Assembly: GCA_949710005.1 (NCBI GenBank)
Contig: OX453272.1
Coordinates: forward strand, 17,776,262-17,840,261
Direction of reading: 5' to 3'
DNA from: Ricordea florida
Lineage: Eukaryota > Cnidaria > Anthozoa > Corallimorpharia > Ricordeidae
DNA length: 64,000 nt
The notes under the pieces were generated by a model, which did not search any database, had not been told where the DNA came from, and saw nothing but the letters and a program-made list of their open reading frames with translations. The stretch's first letter is position 1, and each line of letters starts with the position of its first letter. A program made the position numbers and the translations under genes. Shown in pieces: positions 12,393 to 22,996 of the stretch.

Positions 12393-12447
12393 CATTCGAT
12401 GATACAATTGCAGACAGAAGACAATGGGTTTGGATGACGATCAGTAA
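12393..12447 (-). repeat. right terminal inverted repeat
   Basis: It runs from CATTCGATGATAC to GATCAGTAA, the reverse complement of 11434-11487. One extra base and one substitution lie in the GATACAATTGCAG stretch, where the left copy reads GATATAATGCAG on the same strand. Confidence 0.88.
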
Positions 12448-12453
12448 TTATAA
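12448..12453. repeat. right target-site duplication TTATAA
   Basis: This direct TTATAA follows the right terminal repeat and matches 11428-11433. It overlaps the first three bases of the neighbouring palindrome (TAATAGATAA), consistent with insertion at the edge of that palindrome. Confidence 0.58.
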
Positions 12454-12569
12454 TAGATAATTACTTCGGCTCGCAGCATTATTGGATATAATGCAGACAG
12501 CTTCGGCCTGCGGCCTCAGCTGCCTGCATTATATCCAATAATGCTGCTCGCCTCAGTAATTATCTATTA
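12451..12569. mobile_element. 119-bp foldback palindrome (MITE-like)
   Basis: Two 58-bp arms (12451-12508 and 12512-12569) are inverted copies around a TGC loop, with 7 mismatched positions. The outer arms are TAATAGATAATTACT and AGTAATTATCTATTA (perfect). The inner stems contain GCATTAT-5-ATAATGC mini-hairpins (12476-12494 and 12526-12544). The tip is GC-rich (GGCCTGCGGCC), unlike the surrounding satellite. It encodes nothing. The outer flank shares ATAAT with the satellite on the right (12571-12575), a possible target duplication. Its termini match those of the 1014-bp element (ATAATTACTGA on the right arm), so both are probably members of one foldback family. Confidence 0.85.
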
Positions 12570-13053
12570 CATAATGCACTTTGACCAAAATCTGTGAGGC
12601 TAAGTTTCTTGACAGCCAGCTGCATGTATCGTATCTCAGCGTCTAGAATGAGTATAAACACGAGATAAAGTACGTTACAAAGTACATATTAAATGCTACA
12701 ACACGGTGAAAGCGGCATATTAATCGGCAATCTGTGTAATAAGCACTCGTTTGATAAAGTTTAGTACTGTGTAAGCAGTCTTCTTTACAATCAGCTGACT
12801 TAAGTAAATATATGCACAGCTAAACTACAATATAATCACGAATCACAATCAATCTAATTTTATTCTTAAGTATTGCCTTTTGCGGTATAGCATAAGTCGG
12901 AAAAGTGTCAGAATTGCAAAGATTCTGCAAAATAGGATAAAATGACCTTTATTCCAAGGGGGTAGGTTCGTGTCTTAAACGCGCATGCGTAGTGGCAAAA
13001 AGTCTAAGCCTTAAGAATTACATTGAAATTAAATCGTTCTAATCAAAATTTTA

Positions 13054-16031
13054 TTCGAAACTTTAAACGTATGGTAAAATGTGCTATTACAACTAAAGAG
13101 AACATTAAAAATGCTTACATAACTTACTTACCTAGAAGACGGTCGTCCTGCCCATACAATCTCTTATAATGCATTTTGACCAAAATCTGTGAGGCTGAGT
13201 TTCTTGACAGCCAGCTGCATGTATCGTATCTCAGCGTCTAGAATGAGTATAAACACGAGATAAAGTGCGTTACAAAGTACATATTAAATGCTACAACACG
13301 GTGAAAGCGGCATATTGATCGGCCTTTTGTGTAATAAGCACTCGTTTGATAAAGTTTAGTACTGTGTGAGCAGTCTTCTTTACAATTAGCTGACTTAAGT
13401 AAATATATCCACAGCTAAAGTACAATATAATCACGAATCACAATCAATCTAATTTTATTCTTAAGTATTTCCTTTTTCGGTATAGCATAAATCGGCAAAG
13501 TGTCAGAATTGCAAAGATTCTGCAAAATAGGATAAAATGACCTTTATTCCAAGGGGGTAGTTCGTGTCTTAACCGCGCATTTGTAGTGGCAAAAAGTCTA
13601 CGCCTTAAAAATTACATTGAAATTAAATCGTTCTAATCAAAATTTTATTCGAAACTTAAAACTTATGGTAAAATGTGCTATTACAACTAAAGAGAACATT
13701 AAAAATGCTTACATAACTTACTTACCTAGAAGACGGTCGTCCTGCCCATACAATCTCTTATAATGCACTTTGACCAAAATCTGTGAGGCTAAGTTTCTTG
13801 ACAGCCAGCTGCATGTATCGTATCTCAGCGTCTAGAATGAGTATAAACACGAGATAAAGTACGTTACAAAGTACATATTAAATGCTACAACACGGTGAAA
13901 GCGGCATATTAATCGGCAATCTGTGTAATAAGCACTCGTTTGATAAAGTTTAGTACTGTGTAAGCAGTCTTCTTTACAATCAGCTGACTTAAGTAAATAT
14001 ATGCACAGCTAAACTACAATATAATCACGAATCACAATCAATCTAATTTTATTCTTAAGTATTGCCTTTTGCGGTATAGCATAAGTCGGAAAAGTGTCAG
14101 AATTGCAAAGATTCAGCAAAATAGGATAAAATGACCTTTATTCCAAGCGGGTAGGTTCGTGTCTTAAACGCGCATGCGTAGTGGCAAAAAGTCTAAGCCT
14201 TAAAAATTAAATTGAAATTAAATCGTTCTAATCAAAATTTTATTCGAAACTTAAAACGTATGGTAAAATGTGCTATTACAACTAAAGAGAACATTAAAAA
14301 TGCTTACATAACCTACTTACCTAGAATACGGTCGTCCTGCCCATACAATCTCTTATAATGCATTTTGACCAAAATCTGTGAGGCTGAGTTTCTTGACAGC
14401 CAGCTGCATGTATCGTATCTCAGCGTCTAGAATGAGTATAAACACGAGATAAAGAAGTGCATTACAAAGTACATATTAAATGCTACAACACGGTGAAAGC
14501 GGCATATTGATCGGCCTTTTGTCTAATAAGCACTCGTTTGATAAAGTTTAGTACTGTGTGAGCAGTCTTCTTTACAATTTGCTGACTTAAGTAAATATAT
14601 GCACAGCTAAACTACAATATAATCACGAATCACAATCAATCTAATTTTATTCTTAAATATTGCCTTTTGCGGTATAGCATAAATCGGCAAAGTGTCAGAA
14701 TTGCAAAGATTCTGCAAAATAGGATAAATTTACCTTTATTCCAAGGGGGTAGTTTCGTGTCTTAAACGCGCATGCGTAGTGGCAAAAAGTCTAAGCCTTA
14801 AGAATTACATTGAAATTAAATCGATCTAATCAAAATTTTATTCGAAACTTAAAACGTATTGTAAAATGTGCTATTACAACTAAAGAGAACATTAAAAATG
14901 CTTACATAACTTACTTACCTAGAAGACGGTCGTCCTGCCCATACAATCTCTTATAATGCACTTTGACCAAAATCTGTGAGGCTAAGTTTCTTGACAGCCA
15001 GCTGCATGTATCGTATCTCAGCGTCTAGAATGAGTATAAAAACGAGATAAAGTACGTTACAAAGTACATATTAAATGCTACAACACGGTGAAAGCGGCAT
15101 ATTAATCGGCAATCTGTGTAATAAGCACTCGTTTGATAAAGTTTAGTACTGTGTAAGCATTCTTCTTTACAATCAGCTGACTTAAGTAAATATATGCACA
15201 GCTAAACTACAATATAATCACGAATCACAATCAATCTAATTTTATTCTTAAGTATTGCCTTTTGCGGTATAGCATAAGTCGGAAAAGTGTCAGAATTGCA
15301 AAGATTCTGCAAAATAGGATAAAATGACTTTTATTCCAAGGGGGTAGGTTTGTGTCTTAAACGCGCATGCGTAGTGGCAAAAAGTCTAAGCCTTAAGAAT
15401 TACATTGAAATTAAATGGTTCTAATCAAAATTTTATTCGAAACTTAAAACGTATGGTAAAATGTGGTATTACAACTAAAGAGAACATTAAAAATGCTTAC
15501 ATAACTTACTTACCTACAAGACGGTCGTCCTGCCCATACAATCTCCTATAATGCATTTTGACCAAAATCTGTGAGGCTGAGTTTCTTGACAGCCAGCTGC
15601 ATGTATCGTATCTCAGCGTCTAGAATGAGTATAAACACGAGATAAAGTGCGTTACAAAGTACATATTAAATGCTACAACCCGGTGAAAGCGGCATATTGA
15701 TCGGCCTTTTGTGTAATAAGCACTCGTTTGATAAAGTTTAGTACTGTGTGAGCAGTCCTCTTTACAATCAGCTGACTTAAGTAAATATATGAACAGCTAA
15801 ACTACAATATAATCACGAATCACAATCAATCTAATTTTATTCTTAAGTATTGCCTTTTGCGGTATAGCATAAGTCGGAAAAGTGTCAGAATTGCAAAGAT
15901 TCTGCAAAATAGGATAAAAGGACCTTTATTCCAAAGGGGTAGGTTCGTGTCTTGAACGCGCATGCGTAGTGGCAAAAAGTCTAAGCCTTAAAAATTACAT
16001 TGCAAATTAATTCGTTCTAATCAAAATTTTA
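13054..16031. repeat. higher-order repeat, five-monomer unit (types 1-2-3-4-5)
   Basis: Monomers start at 13054, 13648, 14243, 14841 and 15436 (594, 595, 598, 595 and 596 bp), the same length series as 1-2978. The type 5 copy shares with 2383-2978 the private changes AAAAGGACC, CCAAAGGGG, CTTGAACGCG and GCAAATTAATTCG, so the two five-unit copies descend from one ancestor. Confidence 0.88.
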
Positions 16032-16626
16032 TTCGAAACTTTAAACGTATGGTAAAATGTGCTATTACAACTAAAGAGAACATTAAAAATGCTTACATAA
16101 CTTACTTACCTAGAAGACGGTCGTCCTGCCCATACAATCTTTTATAATGCATTTTGACCAAAATCTGTGAGGCTGAGTTTCTTGACAGCAAGCTGCATGT
16201 ATCGTATCTCAGCGTCTAGAATGAGTATAAACACGAGATAAAGTGCGTTACAAAGTACATATTAAATGCTACAACACGGTGAAAAAGACATATTGATCGG
16301 CCTTTTGTGTAATAAGCACTCGTTTGATAAAGTTTAGTACTGTGTGAGCAGTCTTCTTTACAATTAGCTGACTTAAGTAAATATATCCACAGCTAAACTA
16401 CAATATAATCACGAATCACAATCAATCTAATTTTATTCTTAAATATTGCCTTTTGCGGTATAGCATAAATCGGCAAAGTGTCAGAATTGCAAAGATTCTG
16501 CAAAATAGGATAAAATGACCTTTATTCCAAGGGGGTAGGTTCGTGTCTTAAACGCGCATGCGTAGTGGCAAGAAGTCTAAGCCTTAAAAATTACATTGAA
16601 ATTAAATCGTTCTAATCAAAATTTTA
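16032..16626. repeat. transition monomer
   Basis: This unit separates the 1-to-5 typed family on its left from a different variant family on its right. It has private changes (CAGCAAGCTG, GAAAAAGACAT) and a 3' end like the monomers that follow. Confidence 0.7.
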
Positions 16627-17809
16627 TTCGAAACTTAAAACGTATGGTAAAATGTGCTATTACAACTAAAGAGAACATTAAAAATGCTTACATAACTTAC
16701 TTACCTAGAAGACGGTCGTCCTGCCCATACAATCTCTTATAATGCATTTTGACCAAAATCTGTGAGGCTGAGTTTCTTGACAGCCAGCTGCTTGTATCGT
16801 ATCTCAGCGTCTAGAATGAGTATAAACACGAGATAAAGTGCGTTACAAAGTACATGCTACAACACGGTGAAAGCGGCATATTGATCGGCCTTTTGTGTAA
16901 TAAGCACTCGTTTGATAAAGTTTAGTACTGTGTGAGCAGTCTTCTTTACAATCAGCTGACTTAAGTAAATATATCCACAGCTAAACTACAATATAATCAC
17001 GAATCACAATCAATCTAATTTTATTCTTAAGTATTGCCTTTTGCGGTATAGCATAAATCGGCAAAGTGTCAGAATTGCAAAGATTCTGCAAAATAGGATA
17101 AAATGACCTTTATTCCAAGGGGGTAGGTTCGTGTCTTAAACGCGCATGCGTAGTGGCAAAAAGTCTAGGCCTTAAGAATTACATTGAAATTAAATCGTTC
17201 TAATCAAAATTTTATTCGAAACCTTAAACGTATGGTAAAATGTGCTATTACAACTAAAGAGAACATTAAAAATGCTTACATAACTTACTTACCTAGAAGA
17301 CGGTCGTCCTGCCCATACAATCTCTTATAATGCACTTTGACCAAAATCTGTAAGGCTGAGTTTCTTGACAGCCAGCTGCATGTATCGTATCTCAGCGTCT
17401 AGAATGAGTATAAACACGAGATAAAGTGCGTTACAAAGTACATATTAAATGCTACAACACGGTGAAAGCGGCATATTAATCGGCAATCTGTGTAATAAGC
17501 ACTCGTTTGATAAAGTTTAGTACTGTGTAAGCAGTCTTCTTTAATATCAGCTGACTTAAGTAAATATATGCACAGCTAAACTACAATATAATCACGAATC
17601 ACAATCAATCTAATTTTATTCTTAAGTATTGCCTTTTGCGGTATAGCATAAGTCGGAAAAGTGTCAGAATTGCAAAGATTCTGCAAAATAGGATAAAATG
17701 ACCTTTATTCCAAGGGGGTAGGTTCCTGTTCTAAACGCGCATGCGTAGTGGCAAAAGGTCTAAGCCTTAAGAATTACATTGAAATTAAATCGTTCTAATC
17801 AAAATTTTA

Positions 17810-18404
17810 TTCGAAACTTTAAACGTATGGTAAAATGTGCTATTACAACTAAAGAGAACATTAAAAATGCTTACATAACTTACTTACCTAGAAGACGGTC
17901 GTCCTGCCCATACAATCTCTTATAATGCATTTTGACCAAAATCTGTGAGGCTCAGTTTCTTGACAGCCAGCTGCATGTATCGTATCTCAGCGTCTAGAAT
18001 GAGTATAAACACGAGATAAAGTGCGTTACAAAGTACATATTAAATGCTACAACACGGTGAAAGCGGCATATTGATCGGCCTTTTGTGTAATAAGCACTCG
18101 TTTGATAAAGTTTAGTACTGTGTGAGCAGTCTTCTTTACAATTAGCTGACTTAAGTAAATATATCCACAGCTAAACTACAATATAATCACGAATCACAAT
18201 CAATCTAATTTTATTCTTAAGTATTGCCTTTTGCAGTATAGCATAAATCGGCAAAGTGTCAGAATTGCAAAGATTCTGCAAAATAGGATAAAATGACCTT
18301 TATTCCAAGGGGGTAGGTTCGTGTCTTAAACGCGCATGCGTAGTGGCAAAAAGTCTAGGCCTTAAGAATTACATTGAAATTAAATCGTTCTAATCAAAAT
18401 TTTA
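17810..18404. repeat. representative full satellite monomer (595 bp)
   Basis: This unit is close to the apparent consensus and serves as a map. Landmarks from its start are: the TTCGAAACTT start; at about +40 to +80 a minus-strand splice-site-like pair; at about +110 the TTATAATGCA word, which is the insertion site used at 11434; at about +155 CCAGCTGCATG with an E-box-like CAGCTG; at about +260 the main variable block, TTGATCGGCC against TTAATCGGCA; at about +395 the ATTTTATTC word that recurs at the unit boundary; at about +450 a small hairpin CAGAAT/ATTCTG; and at about +525 the CpG-rich palindrome CGCATGCG. The unit ends in an AT-rich run that leads into the next TTCGAAAC. None of these words is proven functional. 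Confidence 0.9.
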
Positions 18405-19594
18405 TTCGAAACCTTAAACGTATGGTAAAATGTGCTATTACAACTAAAGAGAACATTAAAAATGCTTACATAACTTACTTACCTAGAAGACGGTCGTCCT
18501 GCCCATACAATCTCTTATAATGCACTTTGACCAAAATCTGTAAGGCTGAGTTTCTTGACAGCCAGCTGCATGTATCGTATCTCAGCGTCTAGAATGAGTA
18601 TAAACACGAGATAAAGTGCGTTACAAAGTACATATTAAATGCTACAACACGGTGAAAGCGGCATATTAATCGGCAATCTGTGTAATAAGCACTCGTTTGA
18701 TAAAGTTTAGTACTGTGTAAGCAGTCTTCTTTACAATCAGCTGACTTAAGTAAATATATGCACAGCTAAACTACAATATAATCACGAATCACAATCAATC
18801 TAATTTTATTCTTAAGTATTGCCTTTTGCGGTATAGCATAAGTCGGAAAAGTGTCAGAATTGCAAAGATTCTGCAAAATAGGATAAAATGACCTTTATTC
18901 CAAGGGGGTAGGTTCGTGTTCTAAACGCGCATGCGTAGTGGCAAAAGGTCTAAGCCTTAAGAATTACATTGAAATTAAATCGTTCTAATCAAAATTTTAT
19001 TCGAAACTTTAAACGTATGGTAAAATGTGCTACTACAACTAAAGAGAACATTAAAAATGCTTACATAACTTACTTACCTAGAAGACGGTCGTCCTGCCCA
19101 TACAATCTCTTATAATGCATTTTGACCAAAATCTGTGAGGCTGAGTTTCTTGACAGCCAGCTGCATGTATCGTATCTCAGCGTCTAGAATGAGTATAAAC
19201 ACGAGATAAAGTGCGTTACAAAGTACATATTAAATGCTACAACACGGTGAAAGCGGCATATTGATCGGCCTTTTGTGTAATAAGCACTCGTTTGATAAAG
19301 TTTAGTACTGTGTGAGCAGTCTTCTTTACAATTAGCTGACTTAAGTAAATATATCCACAGCTAAACTACAATATAATCACGAATCACAATCAATCTAATT
19401 TTATTCTTAAATATTGCCTTTTGCGGTATAGCATAAATCGGCAAAGTGTCAGAATTGCAAAGATTCTGCAAAATAGGATAAAATGACCTTTATTCCAAGG
19501 GGGTAGGTTCGTGTCTTAAACGCGCATGCGTAGTGGCAAAAAGTCTAAGCCTTAAAAATTACATTGAAATTAAATCGTTCTAATCAAAATTTTA

Positions 19595-19811
19595 TTCGAA
19601 AATTTTTATTCAAAATTTTATTCTTAAATATTGCCTTTTGCGGTATAGCATAAATCGGCAAAGTGTCAGAATTGCAAAGATTCTGCAAAATAGGATAAAA
19701 TGACCTTTATTCCAAGGGGGTAGGTTCGTGTCTTAAACGCGCATGCGTAGTGGCAAGAAGTCTAAGCCTTAAAAATTACATTGAAATTAAATCGTTCTAA
19801 TCAAAATTTTA
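19595..19811. repeat. truncated 217-bp monomer, copy 1
   Basis: It starts with TTCGAAA and then jumps to the last third of a monomer, losing 378 bp. The join contains an extra AATTTTTATTCAAAATTTT stretch, so TTTTATTC-like words occur three times in a row. The same word borders both the normal unit start and the internal resumption point, suggesting a microhomology-mediated join with filler. Confidence 0.88.
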
Positions 19812-22800
19812 TTCGAAACTTAAAACGTATGGTAAAATGTGCTATTACAACTAAAGAGAACATTAAAAATGCTTACATAACTTACTTACCTACAAGACGG
19901 TCGTCCTGCCCATACAATCTCTTATAATGCATTTTGACCAAAATCTGTGAGGCTGAGTTTCTTGACAGCCAGCTGCTTGTATCGTATCTCAGCGTCTAGA
20001 ATGAGTATAAACACGAGATAAAGTGCGTTACAAAGTACATGCTACAACACGGTGAAAGCGGCATATTGATCGGCCTTTTGTGTAATAAGCACTCGTTTGA
20101 TAAAGTTTAGTACTGTGTGAGCAGTCTTCTTTACAATCAGCTGACTTAAGTAAATATATCCACAGCTAAACTACAATATAATCACGAATCACAATCAATC
20201 TAATTTTATTCTTAAGTATTGCCTTTTGCGGTATAGCATAAATCGGCAAAGTGTCAGAATTGCAAAGATTCTGCAAAATAGGATAAAATGACCTTTATTC
20301 CAAGGGGGTAGGTTCGTGTCTTAAACGCGCATGCGTAGTGGCAAAAAGTCTAGGCCTTAAGAATTACATTGAAATTAAATCGTTCTAATCAAAATTTTAT
20401 TCGAAACCTTAAACGTATGGTAAAATGTGCTATTACAACTAAAGAGAACATTAAAAATGCTTACATAACTTACTTACCTAGAAGACGGTCGTCCTGCCCA
20501 TACAATCTCTTATAATGCACTTTGACCAAAATCTGTAAGGCTGAGTTTCTTGACAGCCAGCTGCATGTATCGTATCTCAGCGTCTAGAATGAGTATAAAC
20601 ACGAGATAAAGTGCGTTACAAAGTACATATTAAATGCTACAACACGGTGAAAGCGGCATATTAATCGGCAATCTGTGTAATAAGCACTCGTTTGATAAAG
20701 TTTAGTACTGTGTAAGCAGTCTTCTTTAATATCAGCTGACTTAAGTAAATATATGCACAGCTAAACTACAATATAATCACGAATCACAATCAATCTAATT
20801 TTATTCTTAAGTATTGCCTTTTGCGGTATAGCATAAGTCGGAAAAGTGTCAGAATTGCAAAGATTCTGCAAAATAGGATAAAATGACCTTTATTCCAAGG
20901 GGGTAGGTTCGTGTTCTAAACGCGCATGCGTAGTGGCAAAAGGTCTAAGCCTTAAGAATTACATTGAAATTAAATCGTTCTAATCAAAATTTTATTCGAA
21001 ACTTTAAACGTATGGTAAAATGTGCTATTACAACTAAAGAGAACATTAAAAATGCTTACATAACTTACTTACCTAGAAGACGGTCGTCCTGCCCATACAA
21101 TCTCTTATAATGCATTTTGACCAAAATCTGTGAGGCTGAGTTTCTTGACAGCCAGCTGCATGTATCGTATCTCAGCGTCTAGAATGAGTATAAACACGAG
21201 ATAAAGTGCGTTACAAAGTACATATTAAATGCTACAACACGGTGAAAGCGGCATATTGATCGGCCTTTTGTGTAATAAGCACTCGTTTGATAAAGTTTAG
21301 TACTGTGTGAGCAGTCTTCTTTACAATTAGCTGACTTAAGTAAATATATCCACAGCTAAACTACAATATAATCACGAATCACAATCAATCTAATTTTATT
21401 CTTAAGTATTGCCTTTTGCAGTATAGCATAAATCGGCAAAGTGTCAGAATTGCAAAGATTCTGCAAAATAGGATAAAATGACCTTTATTCCAAGGGGGTA
21501 GGTTCGTGTCTTAAACGCGCATGCGTAGTGGCAAAAAGTCTAGGCCTTAAGAATTACATTGAAATTAAATCGTTCTAATCAAAATTTTATTCGAAACCTT
21601 AAACGTATGGTAAAATGTGCTATTACAACTAAAGAGAACATTAAAAATGCTTACATAACTTACTTACCTAGAAGACGGTCGTCCTGCCCATACAATCTCT
21701 TATAATGCACTTTGACCAAAATCTGTAAGGCTGAGTTTCTTGACAGCCAGCTGCATGTATCGTATCTCAGCGTCTAGAATGAGTATAAACACGAGATAAA
21801 GTGCGTTACAAAGTACATATTAAATGCTACAACACGGTGAAAGCGGCATATTAATCGGCAATCTGTGTAATAAGCACTCGTTTGATAAAGTTTAGTACTG
21901 TGTAAGCAGTCTTCTTTACAATCAGCTGACTTAAGTAAATATATGCACAGCTAAACTACAATATAATCACGAATCACAATCAATCTAATTTTATTCTTAA
22001 GTATTGCCTTTTGCGGTATAGCATAAGTCGGAAAAGTGTCAGAATTGCAAAGATTCTGCAAAATAGGATAAAATGACCTTTATTCCAAGGGGGTAGGTTC
22101 GTGTTCTAAACGCGCATGCGTAGTGGCAAAAGGTCTAAGCCTTAAGAATTACATTGAAATTAAATCGTTCTAATCAAAATTTTATTCGAAACTTTAAACG
22201 TATGGTAAAATGTGCTATTACAACTAAAGAGAACATTAAAAATGCTTACATAACTTACTTACCTAGAAGACGGTCGTCCTGCCCATACAATCTCTTATAA
22301 TGCATTTTGACCAAAATCTGTGAGGCTGAGTTTCTTGACAGCCAGCTGCATGTATCGTATCTCAGCGTCTAGAATGAGTATAAACACGAGATAAAGTGCG
22401 TTACAAAGTACATATTAAATGCTACAACACGGTGAAAGCGGCATATTGATCGGCCTTTTGTGTAATAAGCACTCGTTTGATAAAGTTTAGTACTGTGTGA
22501 GCAGTCTTCTTTACAATTAGCTGACTTAAGTAAATATATCCACAGCTAAACTACAATATAATCACGAATCACAATCAATCTAATTTTATTCTTAAATATT
22601 GCCTTTTGCGGTATAGCATAAATCGGCAAAGTGTCAGAATTGCAAAGATTCTGCAAAATAGGATAAAATGACCTTTATTCCAAGGGGGTAGGTTCGTGTC
22701 TTAAACGCGCATGCGTAGTGGCAAAAAGTCTAAGCCTTAAAAATTACATTGAAATTAAATCGTTCTAATCAAAATTTTATTCGAAAATTTTTATTCAAAA

Positions 22801-22996
22801 TTTTATTCTTAAATATTGCCTTTTGCGGTATAGCATAAATCGGCAAAGTGTCAGAATTGCAAAGATTCTGCAAAATAGGATAAAATGACCTTTATTCCAA
22901 GGGGGTAGGTTCGTGTCTTAAACGCGCATGCGTAGTGGCAAGAAGTCTAAGCCTTAAAAATTACATTGAAATTAAATCGTTCTAATCAAAATTTTA
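19812..22996. repeat. 3185-bp higher-order unit, copy 2
   Basis: It has the same content and length as copy 1: monomers at 19812 (588 bp, same 7-bp deletion), 20400, 20995, 21590 and 22185, and a truncated monomer at 22780. Shared rare variants, such as TTTAATATCAGC in the second monomer and TTTTGCAGTATAG in the third, support direct duplication. Confidence 0.87.
22780..22996. repeat. truncated 217-bp monomer, copy 2
   Basis: It has the identical junction and length to 19595-19811, exactly 3185 bp downstream, so it arose by duplication of the block and not by a second deletion. Confidence 0.88.

Larger units (their letters stand above)
11434..12447. mobile_element. 1014-bp non-autonomous DNA element with ~54-bp terminal inverted repeats
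   Basis: The left end TTACTGATCGTC and right end GACGATCAGTAA are reverse complements. The match continues for about 54 bp with one indel and one substitution. Direct TTATAA copies (11428-11433 and 12448-12453) flank it. Because TTATAA is itself palindromic, the exact split between target duplication and terminus is ambiguous, and a TA or longer duplication is possible. Inside I see no transposase, polymerase or poly(A) tail; short frames present there lack recognisable domains. This is the profile of a MITE-like or foldback-like element moved by a transposase encoded elsewhere. The near-identity of the two terminal repeats suggests a fairly recent insertion. The superfamily cannot be assigned from a TTATAA duplication alone. 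Confidence 0.78.
11435..12575. mobile_element. composite insertion in a satellite monomer
   Basis: Comparison with sister monomers such as 9531-type neighbours shows that CTCTTATAATGCACT is continuous elsewhere but is split here. The left flank ends CTCTTATAAT (to 11434) and the right flank resumes ATAATGCACT at 12571. The net gain is 1141 bp, of which ATAAT is a possible 5-bp duplication of the outer target (11430-11434 and 12571-12575). The inserted DNA contains a 1014-bp element with long terminal inverted repeats and, at its right, a 119-bp palindrome. Two successive insertions explain it best; a single element with an extra right-end palindrome is the alternative. Confidence 0.9.
9531..13053. 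repeat. four-monomer higher-order unit interrupted by an insertion
   Basis: Monomers start at 9531, 10125, 10720 and 11318. Without the 1141 extra bases in the last one the unit is 2382 bp, the same as the preceding unit. It carries the same type markers and the same 4/5 hybrid in last position. The insertion is absent from every other monomer in the window. Confidence 0.85.
16627..19811. repeat. 3185-bp higher-order unit, copy 1
   Basis: Monomers start at 16627, 17215, 17810, 18405 and 19000, followed by a truncated monomer at 19595. The first monomer is 588 bp because 7 bp (ATTAAAT region, near 16855) are missing. Units at 17215 and 18405 share CTGTAAGGCTG, TTCTAAACGCG and AAAGGTC. Units at 17810 and 19000 share the other form, giving a dimeric A/B alternation within the unit. 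The whole block repeats at 19812. Confidence 0.87.
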
